A DNA stretch of 64,000 bases from M30B66 sp040882555. Lineage in GTDB: Bacteria; Bacteroidota; Bacteroidia; M30B66. The notes below the pieces were generated by a model. The model worked only from the letters and a program-made list of their open reading frames with translations. It ran no database searches and was not told where the DNA came from. Location: contig JBBEBC010000141.1 in assembly GCA_040882555.1 (NCBI GenBank), positions 1 to 64,000 on the forward strand, written 5' to 3'. The position numbers and the translations under genes are program-made. Shown here one piece after another: positions 7,985 to 17,576 of this stretch (positions within the stretch are counted from its first letter, which is position 1; each line of letters starts with the position of its first letter).

Positions 7985-8806
7985 TTATTTCCTGATAAAT
8001 CTTTGAGTTTGCTCACCAGCTTCAATGATGTAAACTCCTTTTGGCAAGGATTCTATATTCAAATCAATTGATTCAGAGCTTGTATTAGTCACCGCTGTAG
8101 TGAATATTCTTCCGTTTAAATCTCTTAGTACAATCATTTCCGCATTTTCTATGTTTTTCACTGATAGCAAAGACCCTTCGGCTGGATTTGGATAAATGAA
8201 CATAGTTTTATTGGCTGCAGACTCTGAAATGCTGGTTGAGAAATCTTCTTGGATAGACAAATTTGTAGAAAACACATTATCGCCTGAGGTACCATTGTTC
8301 CCATTTGCTGCCATAACTGCCGCATGGAAAACAACTACGCCTGTTCCCGGAGCAGGTGCTGTCCAATTAAAACTCCACGAAGTTGAGCCAGATGCACCAG
8401 AATTTCCAGTGCTCGTATGGGTAATATATTTATTTCCTGTACCAATAAAGCGAGTACGAGCGGGGTCTGTTAGTGTGAGAGAGCCAGGGAGAACACCTGC
8501 ATCATTTTGTGGAGAAATTTGAAAGCCCCATTTAGAGATTCCAGGGGCAGTAATACCAACCGTAATTTGATATGTTTCTCCAGGGATATAACCAGATGCA
8601 GGGACATTTGAACTAATCATGTCTGATTGCGGAATTGCTGTTCCAGCGTGACAACCAGATCTTGCGCATGTACGATTCATATCTGCAGGTGAACCGGTTG
8701 CTCCTGCTGGAGCGCCTCCAGGACTAGAGAATGTATAGGTTAAAGTGCTCAGTGAAATTGCCAGAATAGCTATCAATGCTGAAGAGAAGAGTAGAATTTT
8801 TTTCAT
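7985..8806 (-). CDS. T9SS-secreted protein with choice-of-anchor V domain
   Basis: A 273-residue exported protein. It starts with a signal peptide (KKILLFSSALIAILAISLS), then GAPAGATGSP and a cysteine motif TCARSGCHAG (about residues 46-55) of the choice-of-anchor V type, a beta-sandwich region rich in Gly/Ser/Thr, and a type IX sorting tail beginning MFIYPNPAEGS and ending YIIEAGEQTQRFIRK. The tail sends the protein through the outer membrane by the T9SS. The CX4CH motif recalls a heme or metal site but is one residue longer than CXXCH. Single-gene unit with intergenic DNA on both sides. Ligand and function unknown. Confidence 0.85.
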   Translation of the reverse strand: MKKILLFSSALIAILAISLSTLTYTFSSPGGAPAGATGSPADMNRTCARSGCHAGTAIPQSDMISSNVPASGYIPGETYQITVGITAPGISKWGFQISPQNDAGVLPGSLTLTDPARTRFIGTGNKYITHTSTGNSGASGSTSWSFNWTAPAPGTGVVVFHAAVMAANGNNGTSGDNVFSTNLSIQEDFSTSISESAANKTMFIYPNPAEGSLLSVKNIENAEMIVLRDLNGRIFTTAVTNTSSESIDLNIESLPKGVYIIEAGEQTQRFIRK

Positions 8807-9029
8807 AAATAGTTGTAGATCAATTTAGGTGCGAATATAAAGTCTAAAAACACAAAAGGTGCTAAAGTGTTCATAATAAGATCAAGATAAATTCAAACTA
8901 TGAATAATAGCATTTAGTATGTGTGAACAAGAACTAAAGTTGTTAAGTCTCTAATGCTTATCAATCTCATTAAATTGAGATTTCGCTTTTACAATTTTCT
9001 AATGAATAATTTGGAATTAACTTCGAAGC

Positions 9030-10061
9030 ATGATTTCATTGCCCATTATAAAAGATTGGATTAGTTGGGGTAAAACGTCGGGCTTTCGTAAAATATTGAA
9101 TGTTATACTATTACGTTTGTCTTATACTATTTCAAACATAAGGAAAGAGTCCTCCCATTGGGGAATGCCTTTGAGCATTTCTATTGAACCAACAACATCT
9201 TGTAACTTACGCTGTCCTGAGTGCCCAAGTGGTTTAAGATCTTTCTCTAGACCAACAGGGATGCTTGAGCCTGAAGGATTTGCAGCAATAATCCCCCAGT
9301 TAAAATCAAGCCTTTGGGCCATAAACTTTTATTTTCAAGGTGAGCCTTTTCTTAATAAGAATTTGACTGAAATGATAAAGCTTGCCGCCGATGCAGGAAT
9401 CTACACTGCCACCTCTAGCAATGCTCATTATTTTAAACCTGAGCTCGCTCGAAAGACCGTTGAATCTGGTTTGCACAGATTAATAATATCAATTGACGGC
9501 ACTTCTCAAGAAACCTATGAGCAATACCGGATAGGAGGAAAGATTGCAACAGTTATTGAAGGGACAAAGGAAATCTTAAAGGCTAAGAAGGAGCTCAACA
9601 GCAGAACACCTCACGTGATTTTTCAGTTTCTGGTAGTCAAACCAAATGAGCATCAAACCGATGAGGTCCTCACATTAGCTGATGAGCTTGGTGTTGATGA
9701 AGTAAGGTTTAAAACTGCTCAAGTGTATGATTACGAGAATGGAAACGAGTTAATTCCTGATAATGAAAAATATTCTCGCTATCGAAAAATGCCTTCAGGG
9801 AAATGGCAACTGAAGAATAAAATGGATAACCGCTGTTGGCGGATGTGGCAGGGATGTGTTATTACTTGGGATGGTAAAATTGTGCCTTGTTGCTTTGATA
9901 AAGATGCATCGCACTCTTTGGGTAAGGTTACAAATATGAATACGTTTAAAGAAGTTTGGAGAAGTGAATCTTATAACAGCTTCCGCAACTCGGTGCTAAC
10001 AAATAGGTCTCAGATTGATATTTGCAGAAATTGTAGCGAGGGAACTCAGATTTTTGCTTGA
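9030..10061 (+). CDS. radical SAM/SPASM domain protein
   Basis: A 343-residue radical SAM enzyme. The cluster motif CNLRCPEC has Cys58, Cys62 and Cys65, preceded by ISIEPTTS; the barrel continues through NFYFQGEPFLN and ISIDGTSQETYEQYR. The C-terminal SPASM region has further cysteines (RCWRMWQGC, IVPCCFD, ICRNCSEG) for auxiliary iron-sulfur clusters. Family members modify peptides or process small molecules. No obvious short precursor peptide gene lies beside it: upstream 220 bases are non-coding and the downstream gene converges with no gap (stop TGA at 10059-10061, next stop at 10062). Substrate unknown. Confidence 0.88.
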   Translation: MISLPIIKDWISWGKTSGFRKILNVILLRLSYTISNIRKESSHWGMPLSISIEPTTSCNLRCPECPSGLRSFSRPTGMLEPEGFAAIIPQLKSSLWAINFYFQGEPFLNKNLTEMIKLAADAGIYTATSSNAHYFKPELARKTVESGLHRLIISIDGTSQETYEQYRIGGKIATVIEGTKEILKAKKELNSRTPHVIFQFLVVKPNEHQTDEVLTLADELGVDEVRFKTAQVYDYENGNELIPDNEKYSRYRKMPSGKWQLKNKMDNRCWRMWQGCVITWDGKIVPCCFDKDASHSLGKVTNMNTFKEVWRSESYNSFRNSVLTNRSQIDICRNCSEGTQIFA

Positions 10062-11033
10062 TTAACGATCTCTTTGCATCAATTTGGCGGCAAAGGAATA
10101 AAAGATTTCCTTTTTTGAATCTTCAGCATTTAATGCATCTAATTCTGCAATAGCTTTCTTGTAGTGCTTATCCATTTCAGCTTCAGCATCTTTTCTAACT
10201 TCAAGGATGTTGAACAATTCACGAACTCGTTCAACCTTTTCTTCGGTCTGATCGCGTGTTGAAAACCAATCTCTAAGCTCTTTGGATGTAGTTTCAGTTG
10301 CTTTTTCAAAAGCTCTTAGGCTTAGAAAAGTTTTCTTATTGGCTAAAATATCACCTCCAACCTGCTTACCAAACTTTTCCGGATCTCCATAAACATCCAA
10401 AATGTCGTCCATGAGCTGAAATGCAACACCGAGAGAGCTTCCAAAAGAGTACAAATGTTCAGCTTCTGATTTCGACGCTCCTCCGCAAAGTGCTCCAATC
10501 TCAAGCCCAGCGCCTAGAAGAACGGCGGTTTTGAGGCGAATCATCTCTAAATACTCAGTCAAAGTCACATCCGAACGAAGTTCGAAATTCATATCATATT
10601 GTTGACCTTCACAAACTTCAATTGCAGCTTTGTAAAAAACGTCGAGCACATCTCTTAAGCTTTCATCTGGAGCTTTTGACATCAGCCTACAGGCTTCAAC
10701 AAACATGACATCTCCTGAAAGAATGGCAATGTTACTGTTCCACTTGGAATGAACAGTGGCTTTTCCTCTCCTTAAAGGAGCTTCGTCCATAATATCATCG
10801 TGGAGTAGAGTGAAATTATGGAAAATCTCAAGTCCTATCGCAGGTTCTAGAGCAAGATGAAGATTGTTAGAATAAATATTACACGCCATGAGAACCAGTT
10901 GCGGCCTCATGCGTTTGCCACCCATACTTAAGGTGTATCTTATTGGCTCGTAAAGCTCTTCCGGCTCAAGCGGAAAATTTAATTCTTCAAGAGCCTTCTT
11001 TATTTTTTCCTCAAAGCAAGAATCTGAGATCAT
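10062..11033 (-). CDS. polyprenyl diphosphate synthase (trans-isoprenyl type)
   Basis: A 323-residue all-helical prenyltransferase. First aspartate-rich motif LHDDIMDEAPLRRG (around residue 75), second QLMDDILDVYGD (around residue 217), with GGKRMRP in front and the Lys-rich GGDILANKK segment after. It condenses isopentenyl diphosphate with an allylic diphosphate, giving geranylgeranyl or longer products for quinone tails or carotenoids; product length cannot be read reliably, though the short-chain type (FPP/GGPP) is favoured by length. Four-base overlap with the epimerase gene upstream (11030-11033) indicates co-transcription in a minus-strand run starting at the RND gene. Confidence 0.9.
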   Translation of the reverse strand: MISDSCFEEKIKKALEELNFPLEPEELYEPIRYTLSMGGKRMRPQLVLMACNIYSNNLHLALEPAIGLEIFHNFTLLHDDIMDEAPLRRGKATVHSKWNSNIAILSGDVMFVEACRLMSKAPDESLRDVLDVFYKAAIEVCEGQQYDMNFELRSDVTLTEYLEMIRLKTAVLLGAGLEIGALCGGASKSEAEHLYSFGSSLGVAFQLMDDILDVYGDPEKFGKQVGGDILANKKTFLSLRAFEKATETTSKELRDWFSTRDQTEEKVERVRELFNILEVRKDAEAEMDKHYKKAIAELDALNAEDSKKEIFYSFAAKLMQRDR

Positions 11034-11968
11034 TGAAGAATAAATGCAGTATCGTTTATCACTTTTTTAAGACCTTCTTCAAATCCAATCAGTGGCCTAT
11101 TTATAAGCTGACTCATTTTAGCAGTGTCTGGTTTTCTTCTCGTCATATCTCCTTCTTCGAGCGGATCTACAAATTTGATTTCACTAGAAGAACCTGTTAC
11201 ACGTATAATTGTTTTGGCAACTTCTAAAATTGTGATTTCAATCGTTCCGCCCACATTCACCACATCATTGATAAATTTATTTTGATAGAATGCATTGGTA
11301 CATGCTTCAATGTTGTCGTCAATAAAACAGAATGTTCTTGTTTGAGAGCCTTCACCATAAATTGTAATTACTTCATTATTTAGCGCTGCGCGGATGAATT
11401 TAGAAATTACGAAATCCTTACTTTGCTTAGGGCCAAACGTATTAAAGAATCTGAAAATGGTGTATTCCAGCCCAAATTCCTGAAAATAAGATCTAAGATA
11501 TGCTTCTCCTACATTTTTAACAATGGCATAGGGCAATCTAGAGTTTAAAGGGGTAGTGTGCTCATTCTGAGGAAATTCAACTGGTTCTCCATAGACTTCC
11601 GAAGAAGAAGAGAAATACACTCGTTTAACTCCAGTATTCTTGGAGAGCTTTAGTACATTTTCAATTCCAGCAATATCATCCAGTACAGCAACAGGGTTTT
11701 GAAGAGTTCTTAAAACTCCAACAAGAGCTGCATAATGGAAAACATAGTTGAATCTGTATGCAAAGAATACAGCTGAGATATCGCGGTAGTCGTTTGTGTC
11801 GCATTTAATAAATCGCACATTATCATGTGGAGATTCGGGAACTTTTTTGAGTTCACCTGTTCTCAGACTATCTACAATTACGACTAAGTTTTCAGGATTT
11901 TCGGCCAATTTTTCAGCTAGGCAGCTTCCTATAAATCCTGCCCCTCCAGTAATAAGAATGCGTGTCAT
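11030..11968 (-). CDS. NAD-dependent epimerase/dehydratase (nucleotide-sugar SDR)
   Basis: A 312-residue extended short-chain dehydrogenase. The Rossmann motif GGAGFIG (8-14) binds NAD; the active site shows SSSSEVYG and YAIVK (the YxxxK pair). RFFNTFGPKQ and the C-terminal substrate region EEGDMTRRKPDT resemble UDP-glucuronate decarboxylase and UDP-glucose 4-epimerase relatives, so the substrate is a nucleotide sugar but the exact reaction is undecided. It overlaps rfbA by four bases (11965-11968) and the prenyl synthase by four, so it is part of a tight operon. Together with rfbA it probably supplies activated sugars for envelope glycans such as those made by the locus at 42-63 kb. Confidence 0.85.
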   Translation of the reverse strand: MTRILITGGAGFIGSCLAEKLAENPENLVVIVDSLRTGELKKVPESPHDNVRFIKCDTNDYRDISAVFFAYRFNYVFHYAALVGVLRTLQNPVAVLDDIAGIENVLKLSKNTGVKRVYFSSSSEVYGEPVEFPQNEHTTPLNSRLPYAIVKNVGEAYLRSYFQEFGLEYTIFRFFNTFGPKQSKDFVISKFIRAALNNEVITIYGEGSQTRTFCFIDDNIEACTNAFYQNKFINDVVNVGGTIEITILEVAKTIIRVTGSSSEIKFVDPLEEGDMTRRKPDTAKMSQLINRPLIGFEEGLKKVINDTAFILQ

Positions 11969-12831
11969 TTTTCGCTAATTAGTTTGATAAGATATTCACC
12001 ATAACCACTTTTACGGAGAGGTTCGGCTAATGAAAGCAATTGCTCATCGCTAAGAAATTTATTTCGCCAAGCAATCTCCTCAATACAACCAATATTTAAA
12101 CCTTGTCGTTCTTGAATTACCTGGACAAATTGTCCCGCCTGCATCAAAGAATCGAATGTTCCGGTATCAAGCCAAGCGGTACCTCTATCAAGGACTCCAA
12201 CTTTCAATTTACCTTCAGCTAAATAATGTTTGTTCACATCGGTAATTTCGTATTCTCCTCTAGCACTGGGCTTTAGGTTTCTAGCAATTTCTACAACTGA
12301 ATTATCGTAGAAATAAAGACCAGGTACTGCATAATTTGATTTTGGCTTTGCTGGCTTTTCCTCAATAGAAACAGCTTTCATGTTTTCATCAAACTCAACA
12401 ACACCATATCGTTCGGGATCAGACACGTGATATGCGTAAACTACTCCCCCGTCAGGGTCATTATTTTCTTTCAGCAACTTGGTCATGCCCGAGCCGTAGA
12501 AAATATTATCTCCAAGCACTAAAGCACATTTATCATTTCCTATAAAGTCGGCACCAATAACGAAGGCCTGAGCTAGTCCATTGGGAACAGATTGTTCGGC
12601 ATAGCTGAATTCCATTCCTAAATTTTTTCCGTCGCCCAGAAGCTTTTTAAAATGAGGAAGGTCATGTGGAGTTGAAATAATAAGTACTTCTCTTATGCCC
12701 GCAAGCATCAAAGTAGAGAGAGGGTAATAAACCATCGGCTTATCATAAACCGGCATCAACTGCTTGCTAACAGCAAGAGTTAAAGGATGCAAACGAGTTC
12801 CTGAGCCTCCAGCGAGAATGATACCTTTCAT
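11965..12831 (-). CDS. rfbA: glucose-1-phosphate thymidylyltransferase
   Basis: A 288-residue nucleotidyltransferase matching RfbA in length and motifs: GIILAGGSGTRLHPLT at the start, the KQLMPVYDKPMVYYPLS segment, LVLGDNIFYG, the EEKPAKPKSNYAVPGLYFYD stretch and DRGTAWLDTGT. It makes dTDP-glucose from glucose-1-phosphate and dTTP, the entry step to dTDP-rhamnose and other deoxysugars. The other rml genes (rfbB, C, D) are not beside it in this window, which is unusual. It starts one base after the RND exporter stop and overlaps the epimerase gene. Confidence 0.95.
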   Translation of the reverse strand: MKGIILAGGSGTRLHPLTLAVSKQLMPVYDKPMVYYPLSTLMLAGIREVLIISTPHDLPHFKKLLGDGKNLGMEFSYAEQSVPNGLAQAFVIGADFIGNDKCALVLGDNIFYGSGMTKLLKENNDPDGGVVYAYHVSDPERYGVVEFDENMKAVSIEEKPAKPKSNYAVPGLYFYDNSVVEIARNLKPSARGEYEITDVNKHYLAEGKLKVGVLDRGTAWLDTGTFDSLMQAGQFVQVIQERQGLNIGCIEEIAWRNKFLSDEQLLSLAEPLRKSGYGEYLIKLISEK

Positions 12832-15246
12832 TTATTCGTTGGTTTCGTTAGTGTTTGATTCTTTTCTGATGGTAAGACTATCGAGATCGATATCTTCTTC
12901 TTCATCATAAACAGCAATAAGCGGTTCCTTATAGGATTTAATAGTAAAAGCTCTATCCATTGAAAGGAGAAGAGTAGGTAGCAGCAACAAATTGGTAAAT
13001 AATCCTACGAAAATTGTCACCGAAATAAGGAATCCAAGGGCAATGGTTCCTCCGAAAGAGGAGAAAAGGAAAATACTAAAGCCCAGCAACAGAATGATTG
13101 AAGTATAAATAATGCTAATACTCGTATCTCTCATGGAAGCAATTACTGCTGGTTTAATTTGGTTGTTGTAAGTCTTTAAATCTAAGCCATACCTTGAAAA
13201 GTAGTGAATAGCAGAATCTACAGTGATTCCGTAGGCAATATTAAACACTAGAATAGTTGAGGATTTCAGTGAGATTCCATAAAAGCCCATTAAACCTGCA
13301 GTGAAAATCAAGGGAATTATGTTCGGAATAACAGAAACCAACAACATTCTCATTGAATAGAACATGAAATACATGAGGCCTGAAATCAAGAAGATTGCAG
13401 CAATTAGACTCATCATTAAATTATCTACGAGATAATCTGTACCCTTGAGAAATACGAGCGAGGTGCCCGTCAGTTTCACCTCATACTTTTCAGGGTTAAA
13501 GATTGAATCAATCTTTGGTCTCACATCATCTCTAATTCTTTGCATTTCGATGGTGCCGATATCGGCCATCTGAACGCTTATGCGGGTAAACTGCCTAGTG
13601 CTGTCGATGAAAGAACTGGTGCTGCTACCTTTAAGGTCCATGTTCTGCGCATAGGGCAAAAGAAAGGCAACTTCCTCATTTGTAGGCAATGAATAAAATG
13701 TAGAATCCCCGTTATAGAATCCTTGTTTAGCAAATTTTATAACCTCTGCAATCGACAAGGCTTTCGAGAATTCAGGATATTTTCTGAGGACAGTTTGCAG
13801 TTCATCAATTCTTCGAAGAGTTGACAACTTCATCACTCCATTCTTCTTTTTGGTATCAATGGTGATTTCGAATGGCATCACCCCGTGGAAGTTGGTTTCG
13901 AAGAATTTTAAGTCAACAATAAGTTTATCAGTATCAGGAATATCATCTGTGAAATTACCTGTGGTTTTTATCATTGTCATTCCCCAGATACTAAAGCCGG
14001 CAATGACAAATGTAGCTGCGTATATTGCTTTCCGGTGGTTAGAAACAAGCATGATAAGGAACTCAACAACTCGATCCATGTACTTATTATCGAGGTGTTT
14101 TACTTGTTTTGCCTTTGGCGATGGGATGTATGAATAAGCAATTGGTAAGATGGTAATACTAAGCAAGAAAACCTGCATCACGTTTATAGAAGAAAGGATT
14201 CCAAACTCCTTTAAAATATCACTTCTAACAAATGCAAATGTTACGAAACCTAGTGCTGTATTGAAATTGGTAAGGAAGGTAGCGTTTCCGATTCTCTGAA
14301 CAACACGGGCTATAGCTTTAATCTTATTACCGTGACCCCGATATTCTCTGTGGAAATTATTGGTTAGAAAGATGCAATTGGGTATTCCAATAATGACAAT
14401 CAGCGGAGGAATAAGTGCTGTTAAGATGGTGATTTGATAACCTAGCAGAACCATTGTTCCCATTACCCAAACAACACTTATGGCTACCACTAAAAGTGGG
14501 AAGATAATAGCTTTAAATGACCTAAAAAACAGTAGTAAAACGAGGGCCGTTATGGCTAAAGACATCCAGAGGAACATGCCAAGTTCACCTTTTAGCTTTT
14601 CTGCGTTAACGGTTCTAATGTAGGGCAGACCTGAGTAATGAATGCTCACATTATGCTTAGCGGCAAACTTATCAGTGAATGAAACCAAGTGGTCTATCAG
14701 TTCCTTTCGACCTTTTCGGTCAATGCTTTTTTGATCCATGGTAATAAGCATTACCGTGGCATATGCACCTGACTTAGTCTTTGTTATAAGAAGTTCGTCG
14801 TAGAATTTAAGAGAGAGTATTACATCCCTTAATGAATCCATTTCTGCCTGATTGGCAGGAAGTTTTTTCATTATCGGATTCACATTGAACTTCTGCAGTT
14901 CATCATTCCTTTCCAGATTATAAATTCCGGCTATAGAAAGAACATTTTTAACTTCAGGAATAACTTTGATAGAATCTGAAGCTAAGGCCCAGTCACTAAA
15001 AACGTCTTTTTCGAAAAGTTTATCTGATTCGATACCAATAACTAAAAGATTCCCATCCTCGCCAAAGAGGCGATTAAATTCAACATAGTTTTGATATTCG
15101 GGATCGTCTTCCGGAAGCAGTTGAGCCAGAGTATAAGTCATCTCTGCCTTGCTGCCAAAATACCCCATAATAACCGTTAAAACGCCAATAACAATAAGTA
15201 TTGGCAACCTGTAACGTAAAATAATACGGGATAAATAAGCCCACAT
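12832..15246 (-). CDS. RND/MMPL family exporter
   Basis: An 804-residue inner-membrane protein with duplicated RND architecture: a first helix (ILIVIGVLTVIMG), a large periplasmic loop, five helices, a second initial helix (AIYAATFVIAGFSIWGM), a second large loop and a final helix bundle; a polar acidic C-terminal tail (DEEEDIDLDSL) ends it. This is the MMPL/HpnN-like single-subunit branch, which exports lipids or lipid-like molecules using proton flux. An ATG 24 bases upstream (15270, MLLNCLKS) is possible; 15246 (MWAYLSR) is preferred because membrane entry follows more normally. It is the first gene of the run ending with the prenyl synthase. Substrate unknown. Confidence 0.85.
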   Translation of the reverse strand: MWAYLSRIILRYRLPILIVIGVLTVIMGYFGSKAEMTYTLAQLLPEDDPEYQNYVEFNRLFGEDGNLLVIGIESDKLFEKDVFSDWALASDSIKVIPEVKNVLSIAGIYNLERNDELQKFNVNPIMKKLPANQAEMDSLRDVILSLKFYDELLITKTKSGAYATVMLITMDQKSIDRKGRKELIDHLVSFTDKFAAKHNVSIHYSGLPYIRTVNAEKLKGELGMFLWMSLAITALVLLLFFRSFKAIIFPLLVVAISVVWVMGTMVLLGYQITILTALIPPLIVIIGIPNCIFLTNNFHREYRGHGNKIKAIARVVQRIGNATFLTNFNTALGFVTFAFVRSDILKEFGILSSINVMQVFLLSITILPIAYSYIPSPKAKQVKHLDNKYMDRVVEFLIMLVSNHRKAIYAATFVIAGFSIWGMTMIKTTGNFTDDIPDTDKLIVDLKFFETNFHGVMPFEITIDTKKKNGVMKLSTLRRIDELQTVLRKYPEFSKALSIAEVIKFAKQGFYNGDSTFYSLPTNEEVAFLLPYAQNMDLKGSSTSSFIDSTRQFTRISVQMADIGTIEMQRIRDDVRPKIDSIFNPEKYEVKLTGTSLVFLKGTDYLVDNLMMSLIAAIFLISGLMYFMFYSMRMLLVSVIPNIIPLIFTAGLMGFYGISLKSSTILVFNIAYGITVDSAIHYFSRYGLDLKTYNNQIKPAVIASMRDTSISIIYTSIILLLGFSIFLFSSFGGTIALGFLISVTIFVGLFTNLLLLPTLLLSMDRAFTIKSYKEPLIAVYDEEEDIDLDSLTIRKESNTNETNE

Positions 15247-15382
15247 GCTCTTCAAACAATTTAGCAACAATTACATGAACTGCTAAGATGCACTTCTGTA
15301 AGTCGGCGAAGGTAGGAAAAAGAGGTGGAATCCGTTTGAAAATGACTTCGGTATTTCATTCAATTCTCATCACGTTCAAGAC

Positions 15383-15835
15383 TTATTTTCTAGAAAATAT
15401 AATGAAATCAGTAGCAAGCGGAGGATGTCCTGATTCTCTAGTGATTCTGGCGACTTGTCCTCTATGATAAGAACCATGATTCACCATGTGGGTAATGAGC
15501 TCTGCAAGTGAATTTGAAAATTCTTCCCCAGCAAAGTTTGTATACTTGATAATCATGCCGTTAGGCTCATTTCGATGAATGAGACCTGACCAGAGTTGGT
15601 GAAGAGATTCATTGCATTTTACAAGGTTCTCTTTGTTTTCCTTTTTGAAGAGGTCTTTGGTAGAAGGTATTTCTTGAGCTCTGTTATACCAAACTTGCTT
15701 AGCGCCAAGGATGTGGCTCATTATTTCAAGAATGGAATCAGGGATAGCTTGTTCGAAAGGTTGCAAAGCCTCAAAAACCCTATTGTTAGCCCAAAGGTCA
15801 TATTGAAGAAGCGATTCGGCATAAGATGGACTCAT
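15383..15835 (-). CDS. DinB family protein
   Basis: A 150-residue four-helix DinB/YfiT-type protein. It begins SLLQYDLWANNRVFEAL, characteristic of the family, and shows the three metal-binding histidines in MSHILGAKQVW and MVNHGSYHRGQ, followed by ITRESGHPP. Members bind a divalent metal; many act as thiol-dependent transferases with small thiols such as bacillithiol. Stand-alone gene, 35 bases downstream of the RNase E/G stop; no link to neighbours is evident. Function beyond family unknown. Confidence 0.88.
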   Translation of the reverse strand: MSPSYAESLLQYDLWANNRVFEALQPFEQAIPDSILEIMSHILGAKQVWYNRAQEIPSTKDLFKKENKENLVKCNESLHQLWSGLIHRNEPNGMIIKYTNFAGEEFSNSLAELITHMVNHGSYHRGQVARITRESGHPPLATDFIIFSRK

Positions 15836-15870
15836 GCTGTAAATTTAATATCCCCAATGTTAAGCCGAAA

Positions 15871-17436
15871 TTAAAGTTTTATCTCTTCGTCCTGATTATT
15901 GAGGAAGTGATATTCATTAATGTGATAGTTGAGGTTGGATCTAACCTGTATCCATTTTTTGTACTTGAAATACCACTTCATTCTAATAGAAGGAAATCCC
16001 TTTTTAATGTAAGCATCAATGAATGGGTTCACCCAGAGGCTTACTGATTTCTCATTTTGTTCTTTGAGAATATATCTTAAGGTATTCTCTATTTCATCAG
16101 TGATGAGAATAGAAGGCTGAATTTCACCAGTTCCATTACAAGTTGGGCACTTCTCGAGTGTTTCAATAACTAATTCTGGCCTAACTCTTTGACGAGTAAT
16201 CTGGATTAAGCCAAATTTACTTGGAGGAAGTATGGTATGTTTAGCCCTATCCTGAGCCATACCTTCTTTCAGTTTATCGAAAAGAATTTTACGATTTCCA
16301 GCAGAATGCATATCGATAAAATCAATAACTATGATTCCACCCATATCGCGTAACCTAAGTTGGCGTGCTATTTCACTTGCCGCCTCAAGATTGCAATCTA
16401 AAGCATTCGTTTCCTGGTCATTATCTGAACGTGAACGATGTCCTGAGTTTACATCAATCACGTGCATAGCTTCGGTATGCTGAACAATTAAGTAAGCCCC
16501 ACTTTTCATGCTCACATTTTGACCGAACGCTGCTTTTATCTGGCGATCAATACCATAGGCCTCAAAGACATCCTCTTTCCCTTTGTGAAGCTTAACAATC
16601 TTTTCTTTGTCGGGAGCAATATGAGCGATGTAATTCTTTACCTCATTGTAAATGGTTTGATCATCAACAATAATACTGTTGAATGAATCATTCAAAATAT
16701 CTCTTAGAAGAGCAGAAGTCCTCTTGATTTCACCAAGAACTTTCGTTTTGGGTTGAGCCTTTTGCAGGTTATTTACAAGAGTATCCCATCTTTCAACTAG
16801 TTCATTTAAATCCTGATCTAGCTCTGCAACTTTTTTATTAGCAGCTACTGTTCTTATAATAACACCGAAACCCTTCGGGCGGATGCTCATAATAAGGCGC
16901 TTAAGTCTATTTCTTTCTTCTGATTCTTTAATCTTTTGCGAGATTGAAATCTTATCAGAGAAAGGAACAAGCACCAAATACCTTCCGGCTAAGGAAAGCT
17001 CAGAGCTAATTCGAGGACCTTTTGTTGAGATAGGTTCTTTTGCAATCTGGACAAGCATCGGCATGCTATTTTGCAGCACATCGATAATTTTTCCGTCTTT
17101 GCGGATATCATTATCCATGTTAAACTCAGCAAGTCGGGTGGCGGGTGCCTTTCCGGTGAGGCCGAGTTTCATATATTTAATGAGCGACTGAACCTGTGGC
17201 CCAAGATCTAGGTAATGAAGAAAGGCATCCTTTTCATAACCAACATCTACAAATGCAGCGTTGAGTCCAGGCATAACTTTCTTCACGCGACCTAAATAGA
17301 TATCTCCAACCGCAAAAGAGACATTACTTTTTTCACGGTTCAACTCTATCAGTCGGCGATCCTCCAGCTGTGCAATGATAACATCGTTGCCAGAGGCATT
17401 GATGATTAGTTCTTTGTTCACGTATTTTATTTTCAT
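15871..17436 (-). CDS. rng: ribonuclease E/G family protein
   Basis: A 521-residue endoribonuclease. It has the S1 RNA-binding region (residues 35-130, VGDIYLGRVKKVMPGLNAAFVDVG), the RNase H/DNase I-like catalytic body with the metal-binding acids in HVIDVNSG and IVIDFIDM, and the Zn-link CPTCNGTG near residue 422 that joins protomers. Length fits RNase G rather than long RNase E. It matures rRNA and starts mRNA decay. It lies downstream of the 29-residue mS38-like gene, with a hairpin-rich 140-base spacer that may attenuate or regulate it, as RNase E is known to be autoregulated through its leader in enterobacteria. Confidence 0.92.
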   Translation of the reverse strand: MKIKYVNKELIINASGNDVIIAQLEDRRLIELNREKSNVSFAVGDIYLGRVKKVMPGLNAAFVDVGYEKDAFLHYLDLGPQVQSLIKYMKLGLTGKAPATRLAEFNMDNDIRKDGKIIDVLQNSMPMLVQIAKEPISTKGPRISSELSLAGRYLVLVPFSDKISISQKIKESEERNRLKRLIMSIRPKGFGVIIRTVAANKKVAELDQDLNELVERWDTLVNNLQKAQPKTKVLGEIKRTSALLRDILNDSFNSIIVDDQTIYNEVKNYIAHIAPDKEKIVKLHKGKEDVFEAYGIDRQIKAAFGQNVSMKSGAYLIVQHTEAMHVIDVNSGHRSRSDNDQETNALDCNLEAASEIARQLRLRDMGGIIVIDFIDMHSAGNRKILFDKLKEGMAQDRAKHTILPPSKFGLIQITRQRVRPELVIETLEKCPTCNGTGEIQPSILITDEIENTLRYILKEQNEKSVSLWVNPFIDAYIKKGFPSIRMKWYFKYKKWIQVRSNLNYHINEYHFLNNQDEEIKL

Positions 17437-17456
17437 CCCACGCAGGGGTAAACGCC

Positions 17457-17479
17457 AAAAGGCACATCAAGGACATGCC
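17457..17479 (-). terminator. hairpin plus short T-run between mS38-like gene and rng
   Basis: On the minus strand GGCATGTC, loop CTT, GATGTGCC is followed by TTTT. In RNA the eight-pair stem closes with two G-U wobbles. It is downstream of the 29-residue gene and 20 bases before the rng ATG, so it may be a terminator, an attenuator or part of the rng leader. Confidence 0.45.
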
Positions 17480-17576
17480 CGGTGGGTTTTTCCCGCGAGA
17501 ATAATGAAACGGAACGGTTGATAATCTGAATAATTGGAAAGTGTTTTCCCTAAAGCTTCAGACTATCTGCCGCAGC

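Noticed and set aside
8960..8990. AATCTCA-N6-TGAGATT inverted repeat before the radical SAM gene
   Set aside because: Seven-base arms in AT-rich DNA are common by chance; no second copy nearby.
8807..10061. RiPP maturation system around the radical SAM protein
   Set aside because: No short precursor ORF, exporter or protease gene is adjacent; the convergent neighbour is a prenyl synthase.
10062..12831. A dedicated dTDP-rhamnose operon
   Set aside because: Only rfbA is recognisable; the neighbouring epimerase is not clearly rfbB and rfbC/rfbD are absent, so no pathway is claimed.
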